This document shows positions 1 to 9,060 of a stretch of 64,000 nucleotides of DNA, piece after piece. How positions within the stretch are numbered: the first letter of the stretch is position 1; every line of letters begins with the position of its first letter. Made by a program: the position numbers and the translations under genes. A model generated the notes under the pieces. That model saw only the letters and a list, made by a program, of their open reading frames with translations, was not told where the DNA came from and did not search any database. The stretch is from NCBI RefSeq assembly GCF_021018805.1, contig NW_026960611.1, positions 1,426,001 to 1,490,000 on the forward strand, read 5' to 3'. The stretch comes from Prinia subflava. Taxonomy: Eukaryota; Chordata; Aves; Passeriformes; Cisticolidae.

Positions 1-605
1 TTTTACTTCTTGATTAGCTTCTTGCTTTCTGTTTGCAAAGTCTGTATGTCATCTAATCTGCTGGGGTTTGTCTCACCAGAGAAACTGAACACTTATAAGT
101 AGAATATACATTCAAGATGTTTGTAGCTGGAATAATTGATTCTAAGGGAACTTTCACCATAACAGAGAAAAGATCATTTAAAAACAACCCAAAAAATAGT
201 TTAAAACCATAAGAAAGAATTATATTCACCACAAAGAAATTATGTGAAATATGGGACCTCATATATAAGCTTTAATATAGGAAGGACATCAGTGGTAGAA
301 AGGATTGGAATACTTGAAGGTAAGAGTTCCCAAAGGAAATGGAGGAGTGCCACAAGAGCTGGTACAAGGTTTTTCATCAAGAATAAAAATAAAGATAAAT
401 GAAGATACAAAGTACAGAGTTTATTATATGGGAATATAATAGGAATAACATAATCTAATTTAAACTTGTCCCTCATCCCACATTAAACTCTAATGGAAAC
501 TCTAAGCCTTTTATTTTCTGACTAACTGTACACACGTAACTGTCTCTGAATTTGACTCAACTGGCCTCCATGGAAAGGAATCTAAGCTGGAATCATTTGC
601 ATGCT
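1..605. other. Non-coding flank, no gene seen
   Basis: AT-rich sequence with only short, unrecognisable open frames and no repeat family I can name. It is the insertion flank of the ERV that starts at 612. Confidence 0.6.
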
Positions 606-611
606 TAGAAG

Positions 612-863
612 TGTTGCCTTCCGATAGAAGGCAGGCGACCTGGGTTCCAGAAAGCAGCACGGCAACTCGACCTCTCCCGAGTTACTCGGTCCACTGACAC
701 ACTGGCATCCATACAATAGATGGTCAAAAATGGCATTTATTCCTTTACCTCGTGGTGTTAAATAGTCAAAGGGGGCTTTACTATGTCAGAGGGGGGCGGA
801 GGGTCCTTATCTTTCTGTGACATCCAAGATCTTCCAGGCGCCTGTCCTTACCTACCACACACA
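612..863 (-). repeat. 3' LTR of ERV-A
   Basis: On the minus strand it runs from TGTGTGTGGTAGG to GAAGGCAACA. It contains a TATA-like ctatttaac and a poly(A) signal aataaa (here ggaataaatgcc). It aligns along its whole length with 4786-5038 with scattered substitutions. Confidence 0.9.
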
Positions 864-895
864 TCTCCCCCCCCCCCCCCCCCCACAAAAAAAAA
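864..895 (-). promoter_or_regulatory. Polypurine tract of ERV-A
   Basis: On the minus strand this is a run of A followed by about 18 G and then AGA, directly before the 3' LTR. It is the expected plus-strand primer. The G run is longer than in the relative at 43279-43294, probably through slippage. Confidence 0.8.
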
Positions 896-1032
896 TGAGG
901 CAGTCATAAACATAGGCATTAAGATAGGGTACAAAGTAGTAACTTAATAAGGGGAAGGGGTTTGGAAAACCTGAGTAAATTTTGTGAGGCTGATTAGACA
1001 AACTTCGCCACTGGCAATGCTCACAGTTTGGT

Positions 1033-2980
1033 TTACAGCATTTGTTGTTGGCCTATAAATAGAATGTTGGCCCGTTCCAGGTGGGTTTGAACAAATGAGA
1101 CCAGCTTGTTTAGCAGGCATGGTCCCAAGGTGAGAGCTAAAAGCAACACTGCCAGTGGACCTATCAGGGTGGAACTTAGGGTGGTGAGCCATGGTGATTG
1201 ATTGAACTAGGACTCGAACCAACCCTGTTGGACTTCCCTGTCTCTTTTTCTCTGGGCCAGTCTATCTCGGAGCTCTGCCATGGAGTCTCTTACGACTCCT
1301 GTATGATCAGCATAAAAACAGCATTCTTCTTTCAAGGCGGCACACAAGCCTCCTTGTTGCATGAACAGGAGGTCCAGTCCTTGCCTGTTCTGCAAGAAAA
1401 CTTCTGAGAGTGAGGAAACTGATTTCTCCAGAAAGGAGATGGATTTCTCGATCCTCTGCAAGTTTTCATCGATGGTCATCTGCAGCTGGGAAAGTCCTTG
1501 GTGTTGGGTCACGAGGGCCGAGACACCTGTGGCTGTGCCGGCTGCTCCCAGGCCGAGCAGCATTGCGATAGTTACACCTGTTATTATTTCTCTTTTGTGG
1601 AGCCTGCTGGGTTCCTCGAAAAGTTGGCACACATCCTCGTCTGAGTGGTACAGGACCCTAGGAACAATTAGAACTTGGACACAAAAATGGTCAGAGTCAT
1701 TGAATTTGGCAAGGGACACAAAAGGACTCACCCCAGCTAGCTGACAAACCCACATCCCGGATGCAGATGGGATCACCCACTTGTTGATCTTTTTGTCAGG
1801 TTTGACAACTTCGGTGCAAACATTTCTTTTCTGCTTTGCTAAGGTGGCATTGCTAAAGCATTTTCCCTGGCCCGTGACTTGACTCAGGGTGATTCCTCTG
1901 CGGGGAGTGTCCCACCTGCACTGATGGGGGACATTGGCTGTGGAGTAACTGAAGGGGATGTTTAAAGCAACTCCTTCGTAGAAAGGAGTTTTAACATCGT
2001 AGCAAAGCCAGCAGGAATCTGTTAGGTTCGGGTTGGATTCATTCAAGGATGAAAAGGTAGCTTCTAGCATGCGAAAAATAGGGTTCGGGTCAGACACGGC
2101 TAAGCAGTCTATCTGGAGGGCATCCGCATAGCCGGTTGGGGTATTGGTGACTTTTGTGGGCAAGGCTTTGGGGTGGGTTGTGCTTTTCCCTTTCAGTGAG
2201 TTTTTAATAACTTCATTGGGTGCGACCGCTCGGGGCGCTGGCGGCTGGAGCCTGATAATTTGCACATTCACCCACTCTTTTGATGACTGGAGGACTACTG
2301 TCCACGTTCTGCCTGTGGCCCAACTAGGGTGATCTGGCTGCAAAACAGTCATGTTATAGTCAGTGCATGCCCAACATACAGGGTCTCTATAAGGGTTTCA
2401 ATAGAACCCTGTCCTGAAGAAGGGTTTGTTACAGACGGTGGGTGCCCAAGTGAACTGTAAAAACTTATCGGGCTCCTGCGGTTCCCACCCGTATCCTGAT
2501 GGTCTGGCATCCGTAACAATGGTTTCACAGCCCCAGTAACCACAGTACCCCCCACCCTGGGTAGTTGCAGTACCTTTTCCCTGGGTTGGAGGCTGGGCAC
2601 CAGTAGGCCATGTACATGTGCATGAGGTGTGGGGCGTGGCGGTCTATCTTTGGTCGCCCTGGAAACAGGTCGGTGATGTGGAACACGAAGGATGGGGTGC
2701 CCGGTGTGGTGATTTCTCTGAGCACCTTGTCACTTGAAAGGTGTTGCATGACCGACATGAATGGCTGATGGGGGTAATAGTCTGGGCTGGCTTGCATTCT
2801 GGCGACAAGCCCCAAGAGCAAAATCACACAAAACCACCATTGTTGTCTGGGTCTCACCGGTGTGGGACTCTTGGGTGCTCTCGGTTCGTCACTTTCCTCT
2901 GGAACAGGGGTGTGCACATTACGGGGGCGCCCCGCAAGCATGTCCTGCAAACAGAAACTCACAGTTTTCATTAGTCTCAT
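1033..2980 (-). pseudogene. env: env of ERV-A, gamma-type, broken
   Basis: Reads on the minus strand from the leader start at 2980 to a TAA at 1033-1035. It has a long leader with a hydrophobic signal segment (near 2820-2850), then SU with a CWLC motif (near 2010-2025, a CXXC of the covalent gamma type). A basic R-L-H-K-R precedes a hydrophobic fusion peptide (near 1570-1600). TM follows, with the LQNR-type immunosuppressive segment and a CX6CC motif (near 1300-1370). Breaks: a frameshift at a G run near 2560, an in-frame TGA at 2398-2400 and a TAG at 1207-1209 that removes the membrane anchor. Type D betaretroviruses also combine a beta pol with a gamma env; this element fits that pattern. 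Confidence 0.85.
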
Positions 2981-3822
2981 TCTGAAGATCAGGCTTGATT
3001 GACTTAAGTGGACACCACCTGATTTTGCCCTCTTTTTTGACAGCTGCGTACCCTCTCCCCGTGAATACCAACCTCCAGCCCCGTTCCCATTCGCCTAGCT
3101 CATTTTTAATTACAACCTGCAGGCCCTCCTCTAGTGCTCGAGTGGCCCAGTGCTTTTGAACAGGGCTGCTTGTTTCATCTCCCCTGGGGAATTGGTTCAG
3201 TGCTAGCAAGGCAGTTGCCAGCAGCAGTGCCTGGTCCCCTGGGGGAATGGCACTGGCAAAACCCTCTGACTTCGCAAGCAACTCTATTCTGGTTTTGAGA
3301 GTTTGGTTTGCTCGCTCCACTATGGCCTGACCTGTGGAATTGTATGGAATGCCCTGCACTAGAGTGATGCCCCACTTTGAGGCGAATTCTTTCACCGGTT
3401 TGGAGATGAAGTCTGAGCCATTGTAAGTTTTAATTTACTTGGGGATACCAAGCCATGCCATGGCTGTCAGCCAGTGCTGAATTGTGGCCTTAGAATTAGT
3501 TTTGGGGTGCTGTGTGGCTACAATCACTCCGCTGTAGGTGTCCGCTGTCACTGCCAGCCATGCTCTGGGCTTCAGCAGTTGACATAAAGTGAAGTTCGAC
3601 TGCCAGATTTCTGAGGCCTTGAGACCTCTTGGGTTGACCCCACTGGTCCACAGGGGTGACTTCTGGCAACGAGGGCAGGTGGCTACTACGTTTCACATCC
3701 GCAGTTGAGTCCTGCATCTTTTTGCCAGCGCTTTGGCTGCAATGTGGAGCAACTCGTGCAGTTGACGAGCTTCCTGCAGTGTCCACACTCCCTTTGCTGC
3801 GGCGTCCGCTTTGTCGTTGCAT
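2919..3822 (-). pseudogene. pol: pol remnant of ERV-A: RNase H end plus integrase
   Basis: Begins inside the last RNase H motif (NDKADAAAKGVW) at the deletion junction. It continues through the HHCC zinc region and integrase core to the IN C-terminus, which overlaps the env leader in another frame. The reading is interrupted: a frame change lies near 3700, a TAA at 3435-3437, and the second catalytic Asp of the D,D,E triad is Tyr (TYNGS where the relative at 62878 has TDNGS). It matches the open frame at 62467-63966 closely and is certainly inactive. Confidence 0.85.
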
Positions 3823-4660
3823 TCTCTCCCTTCCTGCTGCGCGTACGCGTTGGCAAAAGTCCGCGGCTCCTGTCTGAGCATGCGCTGTTCTCCCTCTTCC
3901 CCGTCTTTTTCCCGCGCATGTGCATCAGCAAACACCCGCCTCTCCGGGCTCTCCCTGCCGAAGATATCCAGGCCCCCCCCCCCTCCCTTCTGCCGGCACC
4001 ATTTTCAAACGCGTATGGCAGGGGTGCTACCCGCGTCACCTCCTGAGCCACTTTTTCGGTGTCTCTGGCTCCACCCGCCAGTTCCCCCCAAGAAACCTGC
4101 GCGCACTGCCGCGCCTCGGGTACCGAAACGCTGGCTGGCGGCAAAGAGACGGATGGGAAACCCGCGGATTTTCAGGAAGATTCCGCGGGCGAGGAGGGGC
4201 ACGATGGGTTCGGCGGAAGGGTCGGGGGGTTTTCAGAAGGCACCGGGGGGTTCGGGCTCAGGCTCAGGGAGCAGGGACACGCGCCTGGCTCCCACGGATC
4301 CTCACCCTCGGACAAATCGCGTTCAAACGCTGTTTGTGTTGTGGCTCCTATCTCCAGCTTGGGGGTAGCTAACAAACACACGAGTGCGGCACTCCAGAAC
4401 TCCTGTTCCTTAAGCGCCTTGCGTAGGGCTAGCTCGACCTTTCCCCACGCTTTGAGGCTTTTGCCGCTGCCCGATGATTTTGTATCCTCGGCTAGCGCGA
4501 CCGTGCATCTCTCCCACACCTCCGAATGTAGTATTTCTACTGGGCGCTTAATCACCCCAAGCTCTAATAATCTTGCGACAGCAAGTTGAAAATCCCTGAG
4601 CTTGCATTTAATTCCCCACTGTTTATGAATCAAACTTAGGACCTTCGCCATGGCTTCCAT
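3823..4660 (-). pseudogene. gag: gag 5' part of ERV-A, truncated
   Basis: The ATG at 4658-4660 starts MEAMAKVLSLIHKQW, which aligns with the gag start at 39410. The matrix-like N-terminus and the proline-rich segment are present, with a TGA at 4172-4174 and a frame change after it. The sequence stops at AQQEGREC near 3823, where it joins RNase H in frame. Capsid and nucleocapsid are missing. Confidence 0.8.
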
Positions 4661-4764
4661 TGGCTGGTCCGATGGCGTCCCATCCGCTAGGGTCAGGTTT
4701 TCTTTCCCGCCCTGGCCGCTGCTTCTGTCCAGGAGAAAACCCCGATTCCCGAGGGTTTTTTTCC

Positions 4765-4782
4765 TCCCGGGTTTCAGCACCA
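4765..4782 (-). promoter_or_regulatory. Primer-binding site of ERV-A, tRNA-Phe-like
   Basis: On the minus strand TGGTGCTGAAACCCGGGA lies three bases after the 5' LTR. From memory it differs at one position from the complement of the tRNA-Phe 3' end. Confidence 0.7.
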
Positions 4783-4785
4783 GAA

Positions 4786-5038
4786 TCTTGCCTTCCAATA
4801 GAAGGCAAGGCGACCTGGGTTCCAGAAAGCAGCATGGCAACCCGGCCTCCCCCGGGTTACTCGGTCCACTGACACACTGGCATCCATACAATGGATGGTC
4901 AAAAATGGCGTTTATTCCTTTACCTCGTGGTGTTAAATAGTCAAAGGGGGCTTTACTACGTCAGAGGGAGGCGGAGGGTCCTTATCTTTCTGTGACATCC
5001 AAGATCTTCCAGGTGCCTGTCCTTACCTACCACACACA
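4786..5038 (-). repeat. 5' LTR of ERV-A
   Basis: Full-length partner of 612-863. The inner end reads TC on the plus strand instead of TG, so the terminal inverted dinucleotide is mutated. Confidence 0.9.
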
Positions 5039-5108
5039 AGAGAAAGAAATGAAGAATGGTTAGAGAGCATGCAAGGAAATAACGAGTATATAAAAGTATG
5101 ATACCTTT

Positions 5109-5431
5109 TGTCACAGTGGACACGGAAAGAACCACACAAGGACATGCTGGTGAGCGAAGCAGGAAAAATAGGGCAAGTTTATTTACAAAACTCAGTTTTA
5201 TACATTTCCTATGGGGCCCGTGGATTGGAGGATGGAATTCCACCTCTCAATCCACATTGGTCAAGCCAACTGTCAGTCACCTTTCTCCTCCCACCTAGAA
5301 ATATGTAAACAATGAAAGACAGCAAAACATGGCCAGTGTTTATAGTAGAAAGTGTGATAAGGTGAAATTTCTGACTCCAATATGAAGAACATTACAGAAG
5401 GCTTAGAAAAGTCTTCAAAACCAGGGTGACA
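5109..5431 (-). repeat. 3' LTR of ERV-B
   Basis: 323 bp, with TG/CA ends. It is flanked on the outside by ACCTTT and has a poly(A) signal aataaa on the minus strand (near 5180). Confidence 0.95.
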
Positions 5432-5518
5432 TCTCAGCCTTTTTATCTTTAAAAAAAAAAGAAGAAAGAGAAAAAGAAAAATGAACAATTTTTACAATGG
5501 AAAACAACTGTACAGAGT

Positions 5519-8228
5519 TCAGTGATTATCCATGGAGGAATCATCAGAGCGATCACTCGCGTCATCTGCGTCCGAGTCATCGCCCAAGGATTCATCCATT
5601 TGATGACCTTCAGTCTGGTCATGGCCTCCACCTCGCCTATCGGCCGGATTCTGCCTCTCCTGTCGCAGGTCAGGATGGACACACTTCGAAGGTATCCAGC
5701 GTGCCCCAATATCTGTGGACACGCACGCATACCCACGCCCCATAACGATCAGGTCATAGGGTCCTTCCCATTGTTTGGTAACTAAATTCCGGACCCGAAC
5801 CTTCACTCGAGGGTGATGCGTGTCATCTGAAGCCTGCAGCAAGAGGAGGTGGTTTACAATGACAGGGTTACTTGAGTTCTGCGGAACTGTAAGGTAATTG
5901 ATGGTGTACAATGCTTTGGCCAAGCGACTATGTGGTGTTTCGCCCTGCATTCCCCGTTTTTGCTTCTGGAGAACATGCTTGAGAGTACCATGAGCACACT
6001 CTACAATTGCCTGTCCTGTTGGAGAATGAGGGGTGGCAAAGTTGATTCACACTCCATGCCTGTAGGAACTGCCGTACCTGTTGAGAGGCATAAGCAGGAC
6101 CATTGTCGGTTTTCACGATGGAAGGTATGCCTAGTACAGCAAAAGCCTGCCTCCAGTGGGCAATGGCATCGCGGGCCTTTTCCACAGTGTGAGCTGAAGC
6201 CCACATTGCAGAGGAGAATGTGTCCACTGTGACATGCACATACTTGAGCCAGCCTAACTCGGCGACCTGGGTGACATCGGTCTGCCAAAGCTCCAAGGCC
6301 TTAAGGCCCCTGGGGTTAACCCCTGCCGGCAACGGCGCACCAAGGGCATGACAGTCGTCACAAGAGTCAACAATGTCACGAGCCTCAGTGGCCGTCAGGT
6401 GAAACTGCTTCTGCAGCGTATGCGCATTTTGGTGGAAAAACCCATGCGATGCCTTGGCCTGCGCGAGTGTGTCGGGCTGAGGAGCAACCCATGCTGGGTT
6501 AGCCAACTTGTCAGCCCTTGCGTTACCTTCCGCTACGAAGCCTAGCAAATTTGTGTGACTTCGAACGTGCAGAACGTAATAGGGATGAACCCTGGACTGA
6601 ATTGCACACCACAAGGTCTTCAGCAGATGAAACAAGTCAGGGTTACTGACCTCCTTCAAAACTGAATAACCCAATTGCTGTGAGATGTTGGCAACATAAG
6701 CAGAGTCTGTGACCAGACTGAAGGGTGCCTGAGAAAATTTTTCGAATGCCATGACGGCAGCCCTTAGTTCAACCAGTTGGGCTGACCTGTTCTCATGGCC
6801 TTCCAAAATCTGCCATTCAGATCCATCCTTACAGGTAACAATGGCTTTTCCTGTTTTGCCTGAACCGTCAGTGAAGACGGTGGGTCCTTGCACTGGGTCT
6901 TGGCTGTTTTTGGGTCGTAATGAAAATCGAGTATTTTTTGCCACTTGCAATAGCTTGTGGCTGGGCAGATGATAAGTGATCTGCCCTGAAAAACCCTCTA
7001 GAGCACTTTGTAGCAAAATGTTGTTCGCATAGCTCCAATCAAATTCCTCCCTCTGAACCGGGAGTATGATTTTTGAGGGATCTGCACCCATCAATTGTAA
7101 GCAGCATTGTCGGCACTTGATTATCAAGTGCGCAATCAATTCAAACAACGCAGTTGCTGTCTTATGCGGCTGATGAGACAGGAAAACCCACTCCAAGACA
7201 TGCAAAGGATCTGTCCAATCATCATTCCATTGGCCAATGATACCTGTAGGATGTACATCAGGAGTGGTGATGAACACAGTGACATCAATGGAAGGTTCAA
7301 TACGGTATACCTGGCGGGCCGAAACAGCTTGCTGCACCTCCTCCAGCACTTTTTGTGCCTCAGGGGTCAATTTACGAGGTGACTTTAAATCAGTGTCCCC
7401 TTTCAATAATTCAAACAAGGGAGACAGTTGTGCGGTGGTCAGTCCCAGGTAAGGACGTAACCAAGTGATGACACCTACCAGCTTCTGAGCATCATTCACT
7501 ATCTTCACCGGTTGCACAAATTGCACCTCCTGGTGATGGATTGTCCATTCCAGAATTTTGACACCTAAATATCTCCAGGGAGGTTGCTGTTGTACCTTTT
7601 CTGGAGCCACCTGCAGTCCATGTGAATGCAGAGCATTCAACAACTGAGGCTGTATCCTCAGCAGCTCATCCTGGGTGGGCGCAGCCACCAAAATGTCGTC
7701 CATATAATGATAGACGTGAGCGTCAGGAAACTGCTTGCGGACTCCAGATAAGGCACGGGCCACATACCATTGGCATAATACCGGTGAATTTCGCATGCCT
7801 TGAGGCAAAAATTTCCATTGATATCTCTGTGCTGGTTCAGCATTGTTTATTGTTGGTACCGTGAAGGCAAATTTTGGTCTGTCATCGGGATGCAGAGGGA
7901 TCATAAAAAAACAATCCTTCAGATCCACAGTGAGGACCAGCCAGTCCGCGGGAAGCATGGTAGGCGATAACATGCCCGCCTGTAATGTCCCCATGCCTTC
8001 CATCACGGCACTGATTTTTCGGAGGTCTTGTAGCAACCTCCATTTCCCAGACTTCTTTTTGATGCAAAAGACAGGAGTGTTCCAGGGACTGGTAGATGGT
8101 TCCAGATGCCCCTGGTCCAACTGCTCCTGTACAAGTTCACGAAGGGCGACTAGCTTGTCATGAGAGAGGGGCCACTGATTCTCCCAGATGGGTTTGTCCA
8201 CCAGCCACTTAAAGGAGGCATGGGACAC
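5519..8228 (-). pseudogene. pol: pol of ERV-B: RT, RNase H, integrase
   Basis: A 766-codon open stretch (8228-5928) holds RT with the intact YMDD box (near 7700), then RNase H with D, E, D, D in order (FTDGSG, VELRAA, VTDSAY, NARADK). The integrase HHCC zinc region and the first two catalytic Asp (WQTDVT, VKTDNG) follow. A one-base frame change near 6040 breaks the integrase core before its catalytic Glu. The IN C-terminus continues in another frame at 5950-5519, ending in an acidic tail. The junction with the upstream protease also needs a frame change that a simple -1 slip does not give, so an indel there is likely. Apart from these breaks the sequence is well preserved. Confidence 0.9.
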
Positions 8229-8256
8229 TCTGCGCCCTTCGTCACAGTGGCCCCCA

Positions 8257-9060
8257 TTAAAAATCCGTGGTGATTAGCACCCCCCACGCGGCCAAAACAT
8301 CCCTCCCCCAGAGATTCTTAGCAGTCTCCGTAACATAAGGCCAAATCATGGCCGTCTGTCCCTCCGGGTTGGTGATGATCACAGGATTCTGGCTCACATA
8401 GCACTGCGTCGTTCCTCCTAAGCCCATGACAGGTGTCTGTACCAGGCTCAAAAGCCACTGCGGGGGCCAAGCCGCCAGGGAGAGAATGGTAACATAAGCC
8501 CCGGTATCTGGGAGGTCGCGAAGTTGAATATCCGACGGCGTTGCATCAGCCATGGACACAGTACACACAATCTCAGGACGGTCTTTGGTCAGGAGAACAG
8601 TCCAGTGGACTTGAGGCGACCCAGTAGAGCCAAAGCCACCATCACCTCGTGACCGGTCCTCCGTCCTGGAAACAGAAGACTTAAAAGGAACAAGTTGAGC
8701 AATACAGGTGATTTTTGGAATAGTCAAAGGGGGGGTGGGTGTGGAGACCATCGCATGAATCTGCCCTGAAAAATCAGCATCGATGAGTCCCGTGTGCACA
8801 ATGATACCCTGAATGATAGCACTAGACCTCCCCATGAGGAAAGCACTCGTGCCATCACCCAAAGGACCAAAGGCATTCAAGGGGACCCTGTGTATCTTGT
8901 CCGAATTTATGAGGACAGATTCTGCTGTGCAGACGTCAACACCCGCTGAACCGCGGGTGCTGGCTGCAAGCCTGCTAAGCAGACCTCCATCGGTTTGGGC
9001 GGGGGCAGAGACACTTGTGTCTGAGCGTGTCTCTGCTTCGCGCTGCGTTTCGTGTTTCCC
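8257..9060 (-). CDS. pro: dUTPase-protease of ERV-B
   Basis: Open from the gag-pro frameshift site to a TAA at 8257. The N-terminal half is a dUTPase: SAGVDV (motif 1), GRSSA (motif 2) and a motif-3-like G-LIDADFSGQ. The C-terminal half is a retropepsin with the active-site triplet in LPDTGAY (near 8500) and the flap and RDVLAAWG end region. A dUTPase fused to protease in its own frame is typical of betaretroviruses. The dUTPase would clear dUTP from DNA synthesis, and the protease would cut the Gag and Pol precursors. No internal stop is present. Confidence 0.85.
   Translation of the reverse strand, partial: GKHETQREAETRSDTSVSAPAQTDGGLLSRLAASTRGSAGVDVCTAESVLINSDKIHRVPLNAFGPLGDGTSAFLMGRSSAIIQGIIVHTGLIDADFSGQIHAMVSTPTPPLTIPKITCIAQLVPFKSSVSRTEDRSRGDGGFGSTGSPQVHWTVLLTKDRPEIVCTVSMADATPSDIQLRDLPDTGAYVTILSLAAWPPQWLLSLVQTPVMGLGGTTQCYVSQNPVIITNPEGQTAMIWPYVTETAKNLWGRDVLAAWGVLITTDF

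Larger units (their letters stand above)
612..5038 (-). mobile_element. ERV-A: internally deleted class II ERV with gamma-type env
   Basis: Two related LTRs of about 252 bp (612-863 and 4786-5038) bracket gag, pol and env remnants that all read on the minus strand. A PBS lies beside the right LTR and a polypurine tract beside the left one, which fixes the orientation. A large deletion fuses gag directly to the end of RNase H, so RT, protease and most of gag are gone. The LTR ends differ from each other (the right copy has lost the TG/CA end), and I could not find a clean target duplication (tagaag on the left, agagaa on the right). It is older or more rearranged than its relative at 38951-43619, whose LTR shares the same layout and start TGTGTG. 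Confidence 0.9.

Noticed and set aside
944..1222. 92-codon minus-strand frame at the end of ERV-A env
   Set aside because: Overlaps the TM anchor in another frame. The homologous stretch in ERV-E is the real env frame.
606..5044. Target duplication of ERV-A
   Set aside because: Flanks tagaag and agagaa do not match, so no duplication is claimed.
8225..8260. pro-pol frameshift signal at GGATTTT
   Set aside because: The heptamer resembles the known betaretroviral site and fits the protease phase, but a -1 slip does not enter the observed pol frame, so it cannot be called functional here.
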